From contig CAYURP010000032.1 in assembly GCA_964447175.1 (NCBI GenBank), positions 1 to 29,819 of the forward strand: a stretch of DNA of 29,819 bases, in the 5' to 3' direction. The notes beneath the pieces are model-generated. The model did not search any database and was not told where the DNA came from. It saw only the letters and a program-made list of their open reading frames with translations. Position numbers and translations under genes: made by a program. Source of the DNA: CAYURP01 sp964447175. Lineage in GTDB: Bacteria; Zixibacteria; MSB-5A5; SM23-73-2. This document shows, piece after piece, positions 17,439-25,551 of the stretch. The stretch's first letter is position 1. Every line of letters starts with the position of its first letter.

Positions 17439-18845
17439 TCAACTCTGACTCACGTAAATTTTTCTCAAGCTCTCCACCAGATCCTCTAATTTCATCCTGC
17501 GGGAACCCTTAACTAAGACCAGATCTCCTCCTTTAAGGTTCTCCCTCAGAAACTCAATTGCTTCTCTTTTATCTTCAAAGCTTTTAATCGAGTCTTTCTC
17601 CAGACCTTTTCCCTCTGCTCCCTGACCAACCCATTTTGCCAACTTGCCCACGGTGATCAAAATATCGATTCCAGATTTGGCGACTTTATTTCCCAGCTCT
17701 CTGTGAAAGGTCTGGGTTTTCTCACCTAATTCCAGCATATCTCCTAACACTGCCACCTTTCTGCCTGTGGTTTTAATCTGTCTTATTGCGTTTAAAGCGT
17801 TTTCCATGGAAGCCGGGTTAGCATTGTAGGAATCATTTATCACTTTTATTCCGTTAAATTCCACCTGTTCCATCCTTAGAGGGGGGGAGGTAAAATCTCT
17901 TAAAGTGTGGGTGATCTTCTCTGCATCAACTCCCAAAAGATCTCCCACTGCAAAAGCTGCCAGGGCATTGTAAACGTTATGCCTTCCCAGAAGCTTAAGC
18001 TGAACCGGGAATTTTCCATTAAGTTTAAATCTGACCTCTCCCCTTTTGGAATAGGATATATCTTCCGCCCGGAAATCAACCTTCCTGTCTATTCCGAAAG
18101 TCACCACTTTTCTCTTTTCTTTCTTCATCCGGGCAAAAAGCGATTCATCGTCTGAATTTAAAACAGCTGTTTTATCTTCCGGCATATTTTCCAGAAGTTC
18201 GAATTTGGCTCGGACGACATTCTCAAAAGACCCGAAGAACTCCAGATGAGCGGAGGTGATGTTTGTGATAACTCCCATCTCGGGCAAAGAGATACGGGTT
18301 AACATTTTAATCTCACCAAGCATTGAGGCACCCAACTCCACCACCAAAACCTCCACCTCAGGGCTTAAGTTAAACAGGGTCAGGGGAACACCTATCTGGG
18401 TATTGTAGCTTCGGGGTGATTTGATCACTTTATAACTTTTGGAAAGGACTTCTGCGATCATATCCTTGGTAGTAGTTTTGCCATTGGAACCCGTGATGGC
18501 GACTGCACGTACATTAAACTTCTTTCTATACCAGCTTCCCAGATCCAGCAACGTCTTTTTGGTATCCTCCACACCCACCATAGCGATTCTTCTCTTCACA
18601 CCCTCATCAACACTTTCCACCCTATTTTTTTTCACCAAAACGCACGATGCTCCTTTATCTACTGCCTGGCGTATGAACTTATGTCCGTCAAATTGTTCCC
18701 CTTCAAGGGCAACGAAAAGATTACCTTTTTCCAAGGTTCTGGAATCTATTGAAACGCCCTCTATGAAGGATGAATTATCAGAACCCCCGGTTAATAATTC
18801 ACCCCGGGTAAGTTGAATCAGTTCTTTTAGGCTCAGTTTTATCAT
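17439..18845 (-). CDS. murF: UDP-MurNAc-tripeptide--D-alanyl-D-alanine ligase
   Basis: MurF attaches the D-Ala-D-Ala dipeptide, completing the pentapeptide precursor. The 468-residue protein has the MurF N-terminal domain (SIDSRTLEKGNLFVAL, FDGHKFI), the ATP loop GSNGKTTTK (119-127), the MurF-typical PRSYNTQIGVPLTL, and NDSYNANPASM in the C-terminal part. The dipeptide substrate needs a Ddl enzyme that is not encoded in this window. The gene starts at an ATGA overlap with murE. Confidence 0.97.
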   Translation of the reverse strand: MIKLSLKELIQLTRGELLTGGSDNSSFIEGVSIDSRTLEKGNLFVALEGEQFDGHKFIRQAVDKGASCVLVKKNRVESVDEGVKRRIAMVGVEDTKKTLLDLGSWYRKKFNVRAVAITGSNGKTTTKDMIAEVLSKSYKVIKSPRSYNTQIGVPLTLFNLSPEVEVLVVELGASMLGEIKMLTRISLPEMGVITNITSAHLEFFGSFENVVRAKFELLENMPEDKTAVLNSDDESLFARMKKEKRKVVTFGIDRKVDFRAEDISYSKRGEVRFKLNGKFPVQLKLLGRHNVYNALAAFAVGDLLGVDAEKITHTLRDFTSPPLRMEQVEFNGIKVINDSYNANPASMENALNAIRQIKTTGRKVAVLGDMLELGEKTQTFHRELGNKVAKSGIDILITVGKLAKWVGQGAEGKGLEKDSIKSFEDKREAIEFLRENLKGGDLVLVKGSRRMKLEDLVESLRKIYVSQS

Positions 18846-20329
18846 ACCGAGATCTCTGATTTAGCGGGCGCAAAACCCTTTTTTTTTAAAAAATCTTCAA
18901 CTATCTCCCTTTCGCTGAAATGAAACTTCTTTTTGCCTATGATCTGATAGCTCTCATGTCCTTTTCCAGCCAGAATAACCGTATCCTTCTCTTTAGCATT
19001 TTCCAAAACCTCCTGGATGGCTTCTTTTCTATCCTGGATGATTTTCACCTTTTCCGTTCTCATTACCCCTTCAATTATCTGCTGATTTATTTCATCCAGA
19101 TCCTCGGTTCTGGGATTATCCTGGGTTATAATAACATAATCAGCCAGATCTGAGGCTATTCTTCCCATTTCTGGTCTTTTGCCTTTATCTCTATCCCCGC
19201 CACAACCAAATACCATCCAGATCTTACCTGGTGTTAATTCCCTGATGGTATTCAAAAGCTTAAGGTAAGCATCCGGGGTATGAGCATAATCAATTAAGAT
19301 ATTGGTTTTCTGTCCCCAATCTATCCTTTCCATTCTTCCTGGGACAGGGGACACAGACTCCAGCCCTTTTTTTATGAGATCTAAATCCATCCCCAGAGCC
19401 AGGCCAGTTGTGGTGCTGGCTAAAGCATTGTAAAGGTTGGCTTTTCCTAAAAGTCTGAGGTTTATCCCGATCTGGCCTGCCGGAGTGAAAAGCTCCATCC
19501 TGGTTCCTTCAAAACCAATGGAGAAACTTTGTGGAAAAACATCTGCTTTCTTTTTTTCCATTGAATAACTCAGCTTGGGAACTTTAGCCTGTTTGAAGAA
19601 GAACTCCCAATAAGGATCGTCCCGGTTTAGAATGGCCCACTTGCCATCGTCTTCCAACATCTTGAAAAGCTTCCCCTTGGCATTTCTATAGGATTCCATA
19701 TCCTGATGGAAATCCAGATGTTCTCTGCCCAGATTGGTGAACAAAGCCACGTCGAAATCCGTTCCCCAAACCCGTTCCAGACTAAGCGCATGGGAGGAAA
19801 CCTCCATCACCACAGAGGTAACCTCCTTCTTTAGCATCTCTGAGAAAAGTCTCTGCAGATCCAGAGACTCCGGTGTGGTATGAGAGGTGGGGATCTTTTG
19901 ATTCCCAATGTAATGGTTTATGGTCCCTATCAAGCCGGTTTTTTGATTATCAGCCTCCAGTATGGATTTGATCATGTAACTGGTGGTGGTTTTGCCATTA
20001 GTACCGGTGATCCCTACCAGTTTCAATTTCCTGGAGGGAAAATCATAGTATATATTTGCTAAATTAGCCAAGGCTAATCTGGAATCAGGAACAACTATTA
20101 CTGTGGGCGAAGCATAGGATCCTTCCTTCTGCACAACCACAGCCACAGCTCCTTTATCTACTGCATCCTGGATATAATCATGACCATCCATTTCCAGACC
20201 TGTTATAGCCACAAAAAGATCATTTTCTCCCACACACCTGGAATCATACTCTATTTTGTGTATGTTAAAGTCCGTCTTTCCAGATATCTTTATGACTTCT
20301 ATCTTATCTATAAGCTCATTTAAAAGCAT
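18842..20329 (-). CDS. murE: UDP-MurNAc-L-Ala-D-Glu--meso-diaminopimelate ligase
   Basis: MurE adds the third residue of the stem. The 495-residue enzyme has the ATP loop GTNGKTTT (109-116), the carbamylated lysine site YRNAKGKLF (Lys219 or its neighbour) and GCGGDRDKGKRP in the C-terminal domain. DNPR at 404-407 is the known signature for meso-diaminopimelate rather than lysine, which indicates an A1-gamma type peptidoglycan as in most diderm bacteria. The gene lies six bases after ftsI and overlaps murF by four bases. Confidence 0.97.
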   Translation of the reverse strand: MLLNELIDKIEVIKISGKTDFNIHKIEYDSRCVGENDLFVAITGLEMDGHDYIQDAVDKGAVAVVVQKEGSYASPTVIVVPDSRLALANLANIYYDFPSRKLKLVGITGTNGKTTTSYMIKSILEADNQKTGLIGTINHYIGNQKIPTSHTTPESLDLQRLFSEMLKKEVTSVVMEVSSHALSLERVWGTDFDVALFTNLGREHLDFHQDMESYRNAKGKLFKMLEDDGKWAILNRDDPYWEFFFKQAKVPKLSYSMEKKKADVFPQSFSIGFEGTRMELFTPAGQIGINLRLLGKANLYNALASTTTGLALGMDLDLIKKGLESVSPVPGRMERIDWGQKTNILIDYAHTPDAYLKLLNTIRELTPGKIWMVFGCGGDRDKGKRPEMGRIASDLADYVIITQDNPRTEDLDEINQQIIEGVMRTEKVKIIQDRKEAIQEVLENAKEKDTVILAGKGHESYQIIGKKKFHFSEREIVEDFLKKKGFAPAKSEISV

Positions 20330-20335
20330 AGTATT

Positions 20336-22273
20336 TTATCTGGGTTCACAGTTTATGATTAATAATTGACTGGAGGAACGTCCATCCCGAGATTCTGCTA
20401 TCAAACTTTTCACCACTCCGGATCCCTTGATTTTAAAAGGGATATTCTTAGCTGAAAATATCGTTGCTGCTTCCCTGGCTGTCATTCCCAAAACATCAGG
20501 CATAAAAATCTGCGATTTCCCCCCTTTTAAGGGAAAAGAAAGAATCTCTTTTGTAGAAGAAGAATCGGTTTTCTCAGAAGGGAGCTGGGTCATCAGAAAC
20601 GGTTTGCTCTGCAGGGACAGGATCTTGGCTGCGATGTTTTTAAATGCTGGTCCTGCAGTCTGGCTTCCAAAGTGTTGTCCTTTAGGATTATCCAGGATCA
20701 AAATGCCAACCATCTGTGGGTTTTCAGCTGGGAAAAAGCCCACAAAAGAAGACAGATACCTGTCCTTTTCATATCCTCCCCCAGCCGGTTTGGGAACTTG
20801 AGCTGTTCCGGTTTTTCCAGCAATGCTCAACCCTTCCAGTTTAGCAGTTACTCCGGTTCCCTGAATTACCACATCCTTGAGGAAGTCGATTAAAGTCTGA
20901 GCTGTGGTAGGTTCCAAAGCTTGTCTTATCTGTTGAGGGTTAAACTTTTTTACAACCTTCCCCTCCTCATTTAGGATAGCCTTTACCATATAGGGACGCA
21001 TCAAGGTTCCAGCATTAGCCACTGCTGAATAAGCATTGAGCAATTGTATGGCGGTCAGGGAAACACCCTGGCCAATAGCAAATATGGAAAGAGTAAAGTC
21101 GCTCAGCTTCTCTGGTGGGGGAATAAATCCTTTTCCTTCACCGGGCAGGTCTATTCCGGTTGGAGATCCAAATCCGAGATTTTTGGCATATTTATATATC
21201 TTCTCCTTACCTACCTCCATGGCTACCTTGGCCATCCCGATGTTGCTGGAATAGACCACACATTCCTTAAAGGTCAGCCACTCGTGTTCCTCAATATCGT
21301 GAATGGTTCTGCCCATTATTTTAAAACTGCCTTCCTCAGCCCAGATTTTATCTTCCGGTCTTTTAATCCCTTCCTCAAGAGCGGCTGCAGTGGTTACGAT
21401 CTTAAAGGTCGAACCAGGTTCAAAGTTATCCGATATCACCTTGTTTTTTATGGAGACTGAGTGATCCTGGCATGGAGCATATGCCATTGCCAGGATTTCC
21501 CCTGTTTTGGGATTCATGAAAACTGCAGAGCCTGCATCAGATTCTGTAGTTTGAATCACTCCTTTGAGCTCTTCCTCAACAATGGATTGAACTCCTAAAT
21601 CCAGTGTCAAAACCAAGCTCTGTCCCGGCTCGGGCGAAGTTATGGGATATTCCTTTATAGGAAAGGAATTGCCTAAAGCATCCCTTAAAAAGACAGCCTT
21701 TCCATCCTTACCCGAGAGAGGATCATTATATTGATACTCAATCCCGGAAAGACCCTGATTATCTACATCGGTAAGCCCTAAAACATATTGGCCTAAAGGA
21801 TAATGCGGATAGTATCTTTTGGTCTCCTCCCGGAAATGAATGCCCGGAAGGTTCCAGGATAAGATCGTTTGGCTCTCCTCTTCCTCCACCTCCCTTATAA
21901 GCCATACAAATTTGCTCTTTTTTCCCAGTCTGCTTTTCAGCTTTTGCGGAGTATCCTTAACCCGGGGGGCAAATTTCCTCACTACTAAATCGATATTTTG
22001 AATCTCATCCGGCACAGCGAAAAATGATCTAGTGGGTAAATTGAAAGCCAGAAGCTCATAGTTACGATCATAAATAGCTCCTCTTTTTGACTCCAGTTTT
22101 AAACAGATCTGGTGCTGCTTTTCAGCTACCTGCTTTAATTGGTTTCCCATTAAAATCTGAAGATAAAACAGACGGGATACCACTAAAATCCAGACTATAC
22201 TTCCCAGAAAAAATACAAGGAAAAGTCTTTTTTTAGATTTTATCCTGATTTTGTTCTTTTGTTTATAGATCAT
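20336..22273 (-). CDS. ftsI: Septal transpeptidase FtsI (class B PBP with C-terminal PASTA domain)
   Basis: FtsI crosslinks septal murein in partnership with FtsW. The 645-residue protein has one transmembrane helix (16-40), a PBP dimerisation domain (about 55-210, with KRGAIYDRNYELLA) and a transpeptidase domain. Catalytic motifs are STFK (Ser288, Lys291), SSN (342-344) and KTGT (487-490). Residues about 588-645 (MPDVLGMTAREAATIF onwards) are a single PASTA domain, as in the SpoVD-like PBPs of Gram-positives and of several other phyla, and unlike E. coli FtsI. The start ATG overlaps the last 11 bases of ftsL. The C-terminal PASTA domain may sense or bind murein; that part is inference. Confidence 0.96.
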   Translation of the reverse strand: MIYKQKNKIRIKSKKRLFLVFFLGSIVWILVVSRLFYLQILMGNQLKQVAEKQHQICLKLESKRGAIYDRNYELLAFNLPTRSFFAVPDEIQNIDLVVRKFAPRVKDTPQKLKSRLGKKSKFVWLIREVEEEESQTILSWNLPGIHFREETKRYYPHYPLGQYVLGLTDVDNQGLSGIEYQYNDPLSGKDGKAVFLRDALGNSFPIKEYPITSPEPGQSLVLTLDLGVQSIVEEELKGVIQTTESDAGSAVFMNPKTGEILAMAYAPCQDHSVSIKNKVISDNFEPGSTFKIVTTAAALEEGIKRPEDKIWAEEGSFKIMGRTIHDIEEHEWLTFKECVVYSSNIGMAKVAMEVGKEKIYKYAKNLGFGSPTGIDLPGEGKGFIPPPEKLSDFTLSIFAIGQGVSLTAIQLLNAYSAVANAGTLMRPYMVKAILNEEGKVVKKFNPQQIRQALEPTTAQTLIDFLKDVVIQGTGVTAKLEGLSIAGKTGTAQVPKPAGGGYEKDRYLSSFVGFFPAENPQMVGILILDNPKGQHFGSQTAGPAFKNIAAKILSLQSKPFLMTQLPSEKTDSSSTKEILSFPLKGGKSQIFMPDVLGMTAREAATIFSAKNIPFKIKGSGVVKSLIAESRDGRSSSQLLIINCEPR

Positions 22274-22712
22274 GCCGGATTTCTTTAGCTTCCACTTTTT
22301 CCTCAGTTACAAAAGGGAACTGGTTAGTTACGTTTTTGAATTTTTCCCAGAGCACAAAAGTGTGCTTCTGTTCATCTGGAGAGGTAATTAGAGGTTCATT
22401 CAGATAAATGATCTTTTCTGGCTGGGGATAGGTCAGGTTAAGATCGTTTGAAGCAATCGACTCTATCCTTTCCCGGGAGCTTAAGCTGGCTATCTCGATG
22501 TTCAAGTACTTGTACCTTTTCTCAACCTCCGCCACCTCTTCCCTTAAACTCTTCACCTCCTGGGAAAGTTTTAAAACATAAACTCTTTGCCAGACACACC
22601 CCAGGGCTATAAAAAGTATCAAAAAAAGTCCCCAGACAAGCGGTTTAAACCAACCTCCCCTTATTCTGTATGATTTGCCTTTTCGATAGTATTTTCTCTT
22701 TTTTGATCTCAA
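22263..22712 (-). CDS. ftsL: Cell division protein FtsL-like
   Basis: This is a small bitopic protein with a basic cytoplasmic tail (RSKKRKYYRKGKSYR), one membrane helix (about residues 25-43) and a coiled coil or leucine-zipper-like segment (about 45-75, LSQEVKSLREEVAEVEKRYK), then a short extracytoplasmic tail. This is the FtsL/DivIC layout; FtsL forms a complex with FtsQ and activates FtsWI. Identity rests on shape and on the slot between rsmH and ftsI. I chose TTG at 22710-22712 (149 residues) because GGAGG lies four bases upstream, at the very edge of the N gap; an open frame continues into the gap, so a start inside the gap cannot be excluded. Confidence 0.85.
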   Translation of the reverse strand: MRSKKRKYYRKGKSYRIRGGWFKPLVWGLFLILFIALGCVWQRVYVLKLSQEVKSLREEVAEVEKRYKYLNIEIASLSSRERIESIASNDLNLTYPQPEKIIYLNEPLITSPDEQKHTFVLWEKFKNVTNQFPFVTEEKVEAKEIRHDL

Positions 22713-22722
22713 GTTTCCTCCG

Positions 22723-22732
22723 NNNNNNNNNN
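22723..22732. other. Assembly gap (10 N)
   Basis: Ten N bases interrupt the end of rsmH and the region just before ftsL. The true length of the missing DNA is unknown; the flanks suggest that only a few codons of rsmH and its stop are lost. Confidence 0.95.
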
Positions 22733-23682
22733 ACTCTAAGTTTAGCACTTTTAGCCCTGGGGTTTTTCTCTATCTCACCTTCATCCGGGCGGATCGGTTT
22801 TTTTGTAATGATTTTCAAAACCACTTTAGACTGGCATATGCAAACCGGAAAATCTGGCGGACAAACACAGCTTTTGGAAAGTTTTGAAAACTCTGCTTTT
22901 ACTATCCTGTCCTCCAGAGAGTGATAGGATATAAAACAGAGCCTCCCGCCAGGTAAAAGGTAATTCACAGCAAAATCCAATCCCTTTTTCAATTCATCTA
23001 TTTCCTGGTTCACCTCTATTCTTATGGCCTGGAAAATGCGGGATAACGATTTTATTCTGTATCGGGGATTTATAACCGATTCAACTATTTCCTTAAGCTG
23101 AGAGGTAGTTTTCAATCTCTGTCTCTCTCTTTTCTTCAGAATAGCTCTGGCAATAGCAGAGGAGAATCTTTCTTCACCATATTCCTTAAAAATCCTAACC
23201 AAATCTTTCCAGGGGTAATCGTTCACCACCTCATAAGCTGAAAGTTTCTGATTCTGATTCATCCTCATATCCAGAGGACCCTCCAAATTATAGCTGAATC
23301 CCCTTTCTGGTTTATCCAGCTGCAAAGAGCAAATTCCCAGATCAAATAAAAATCCAGATACTTTATTAATTTTCAGCTTCTTTAAAAGCCGGGGAATTTC
23401 ACTGAAACTAAACTGGGCAAATTTAAATCTTCCCCTGAATTTTTCTAAACGATTCTCCGCAAAGTCGATTGCCTCTTTGTCTTTGTCTATGCCAACGAGC
23501 ATTCCTCTGCAACTTAACTCCGAAAGTATTACCTCCGCATGTCCACCTGTTCCCAACGTGGCATCAAAGTAGATCCCATCTGGATCGGTTATAAGATGCT
23601 TTTTAACTTGCGCTGCCAGAACAGGTATGTGAACAAAAGACTTCTCATTCCTTGAAATAGATCTCCTCGGCGATCTCTTCAT
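22733..23682 (-). CDS. rsmH: 16S rRNA (cytosine1402-N4)-methyltransferase, 3' end lost in gap
   Basis: RsmH (MraW) methylates N4 of C1402 in 16S rRNA using S-adenosylmethionine. About 316 residues are visible. Motifs: HIPVL (18-22), the SAM-binding loop ATLGTGGHAE (41-50), GIDKDKEAI, FDLGICSLQLD, and the C-terminal FISYHSLEDRIVKAEF. The final visible residues NPRAKSAKLR match the usual end of the family, so only a handful of residues should be missing in the N gap. The ATG at 23682 lies inside mraZ (38-base overlap) after a GGAAAG; no in-frame ATG, GTG or TTG occurs between it and HIPVL, which supports this start. Confidence 0.95.
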
Positions 23683-24091
23683 AAGACTTTCCGGCTGAAT
23701 TCAGATATTCTTGGTGGACCTCAGGATCCCATATTTCCATACGCTCCAGCAATCCGAATATTAAAACCTCCTTTTTTATCCGGGCGAATTCTAAAAGATT
23801 CTGAGGTAAGGTTATTCTTCCCTGTCGATCAAGTTGGGCATCACAGGCATTGGACAAAAGATACCTGGCAAAAAGACGGTGAGATTTTTGGGTGAATGAT
23901 AGATTGCGAAGTTTTTCCTCTACCCTTTCCCACTCCTCCGCAGGATAAACAAAAAGACACCCCTCCAGTCCTCTTGTTATCACAAAAAGATCATGAGAAG
24001 TGGAAGCAGTGGATCTTCTGAATTTAGCCGGAATGTTGACTCGACCTTTATGATCGATAGTGTATTTATAAGAACCTTTGAAAGCTGCCAT
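23645..24091 (-). CDS. mraZ: Transcriptional regulator MraZ
   Basis: MraZ is the first gene of most dcw clusters and represses its own operon in bacteria where it has been studied. The 148-residue protein has two SpoVT/AbrB-like (MraZ) domains: residues about 5-52 (YTIDHKGRVNIPAKFRR) and about 78-125 (CDAQLDRQGRITLPQNLLEFA). Each carries the DxxGR-hydrophobic-P motif that forms the DNA-binding surface of the ring-shaped oligomer. The ATG at 24091 has no visible Shine-Dalgarno sequence (TTTCTTTCTT precedes it), unlike most genes here. Three GTGG boxes lie 20-46 bases upstream. Confidence 0.97.
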   Translation of the reverse strand: MAAFKGSYKYTIDHKGRVNIPAKFRRSTASTSHDLFVITRGLEGCLFVYPAEEWERVEEKLRNLSFTQKSHRLFARYLLSNACDAQLDRQGRITLPQNLLEFARIKKEVLIFGLLERMEIWDPEVHQEYLNSAGKSYEEIAEEIYFKE

Positions 24092-24110
24092 AAGAAAGAA
24101 ATTTAATTTT

Positions 24111-24137
24111 AACCCACTTTAACCCACAATCAACCAC
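24111..24137 (-). promoter_or_regulatory. Candidate MraZ operator: three GTGG boxes at 10-base spacing
   Basis: On the minus strand the sequence reads GTGGTTGATT, GTGGGTTAAA, GTGGGTTAAA, so GTGG recurs three times with exactly ten bases per repeat, one helical turn. MraZ is known to bind direct repeats of TGGG or GTGG type just upstream of its gene. The boxes lie directly after the -10 element of the predicted promoter, where binding would block transcription. Confidence 0.8.
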
Positions 24138-24138
24138 T

Positions 24139-24167
24139 AAAGTAGTTCAGAACCATTTTATTGTCAA
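24139..24167 (-). promoter_or_regulatory. Predicted dcw operon promoter
   Basis: On the minus strand TTGACA (24162-24167) is followed after 17 bases by TACTTT (24139-24144). The -35 is perfect and the -10 weak. Transcription would begin near 24132, inside the GTGG boxes, about 40 bases before mraZ. This arrangement fits an autorepressed promoter. Confidence 0.6.
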
Positions 24168-24405
24168 GGAAAAAATTTAAAAATTATAAAAAATTTTCCA
24201 TACAATACTACAATTTATAGGGTTTGTAGCACTATATGTGGTATAAATTACGACAAATCACACTATGATGGGAATTACTCTACCCCTATTCAGTTTCCAG
24301 GTATGCAGATACACTAAAAAAACTGCTTATAGTTAAATCCTAAAATACAGGAATGCTCACGCAAGTTCAGGTATTGAGTCCCTTAGAAAAATTGAAGATG
24401 CTATT
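24168..24405. other. AT-rich intergenic region upstream of the dcw promoter
   Basis: No gene is seen. The part next to the promoter is a run of A and T tracts (about 24168-24200) with a loose GGAAAA / TTTTCC dyad, which may act as an UP element. Nothing recognisable occurs in 24230-24405. Confidence 0.5.
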
Positions 24406-25053
24406 TCATTTAATTATTTTGTACTCTACTAAAGAACATTTCATCGGGAATTCAAAATTGGAGTGTTTCACAAATCCCACCTGAGGACTAAACCATCTTT
24501 CTTCTCTGAAAAATTCAGGATCACCTCCCAAAAAGTTTTTCTCGATTTTATAACAATCCTCAAACTCACCCGCAGGTGTAACTACATCTTCGATTGCAGT
24601 AACACAGTCGTAGAAAAAAGAAATCACAACCATTGAATCAGAGTACTCGGGAGGCTTGTGCCATGAATCTCCCACTTTAATAGGGAATCTTAGCATAATT
24701 TCATAATTGGATGTATCATTTAAGTCATATAGCTCCCGAACCTCATTATCGATAAAGGCCTCATAAGTGAACCGTTCTATTTCATACTCAAACGTATCCT
24801 GAAAAACTGCACGGGTTCTAAGATACTTAATTTTGTATGCTGGTATGCCTCCCTGTATCAGGCAGAAATCAACTACCTCTTTTCTAAGATGGTATTCATA
24901 CCAATTTGAATTATCCCGATATTCCCAGAAGTTACCCACCCTTAAGGGATAGTATTCTGCTGTGGGTGTTGATTTGAAAACATGTTTCTGTTTTGTGCAA
25001 CTAAAGCAAATCCCGACGAGAATTAAAATAGAAATTATTATTACTTTTCTCAT
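24406..25053 (-). CDS. Predicted lipoprotein, unknown function (PL-x2-GN-x-WEY family)
   Basis: The 215-residue protein begins with a lipoprotein-like signal (MRKVIIISILILVGICFSC, acylated Cys19 predicted). The mature part starts with YYPLRVGNFWEYR. The rest is predicted beta-rich, with FPIKVGDSWHKPP and VTPAGEFEDCYKIEK. Comparable sequences are common as uncharacterised secreted proteins in candidate phyla; I know no function. It shares this start motif and the C-terminal DCYKI ... VGFVK pattern with the protein at 27735-28343, so the two are likely paralogues. It lies 30 bases after the exosortase partner gene and may be in the same transcript. The stop is followed by the dcw regulatory region. 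Confidence 0.75.
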   Translation of the reverse strand: MRKVIIISILILVGICFSCTKQKHVFKSTPTAEYYPLRVGNFWEYRDNSNWYEYHLRKEVVDFCLIQGGIPAYKIKYLRTRAVFQDTFEYEIERFTYEAFIDNEVRELYDLNDTSNYEIMLRFPIKVGDSWHKPPEYSDSMVVISFFYDCVTAIEDVVTPAGEFEDCYKIEKNFLGGDPEFFREERWFSPQVGFVKHSNFEFPMKCSLVEYKIIK

Positions 25054-25083
25054 TTGAATCCCAATCTTTATATCAAATTCATT

Positions 25084-25551
25084 TCAATTGCCTGCCTTTT
25101 GTGTTTGAAACAGCCTCCACAGGTTTTCTCTCAGAAACAAAAGCCACAGGATAAAAGGCAGTGCTGCGCTGAAAAGATAGAACGGCTTCATAATGAATTC
25201 TAAAAATCTGGGCCGGTTCAGGTACCTCTGGTAGAACTCATAGACCATTTCATAGGAAAATATGTGCCATCCCATGATCACGGCAGATCCTGCCACCAGA
25301 TAAAGAATTCTTTTCTTCAGCTCCACCCCCCGGGTTATGATCATCAGGGAAATGAAGGGAATCAGGCTGTAGAAAAATTCAGTGTGGCGGTAATAGTATC
25401 TGATTTTCAGGGTAAAGAAAGTCAGAATATTATATATCACATTATTCAGAAAAAACAAATAGATTCCCTCAAATTTCCAAAGCCAAAGGGCAAATAGTAT
25501 AAAAGAGACTATGAGAAATTTAGCTATGAACCAGAGAAGCTTTTCTCTCAT
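25084..25551 (-). CDS. Integral membrane protein next to exosortase, unknown function
   Basis: The 155-residue protein has about four predicted membrane segments (about 7-35, 57-75, 80-97 and 125-143) with YYYRHTEFFYSLIPF between them. No catalytic motif is recognised. It overlaps the 3' end of the exosortase-like gene by 32 bases, so the two form a translationally linked pair. Exosortase H loci are known to carry a companion membrane protein; whether this is that family needs an alignment. The ATG at 25551 is well inside the upstream gene. Confidence 0.7.
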   Translation of the reverse strand: MREKLLWFIAKFLIVSFILFALWLWKFEGIYLFFLNNVIYNILTFFTLKIRYYYRHTEFFYSLIPFISLMIITRGVELKKRILYLVAGSAVIMGWHIFSYEMVYEFYQRYLNRPRFLEFIMKPFYLFSAALPFILWLLFLRENLWRLFQTQKAGN

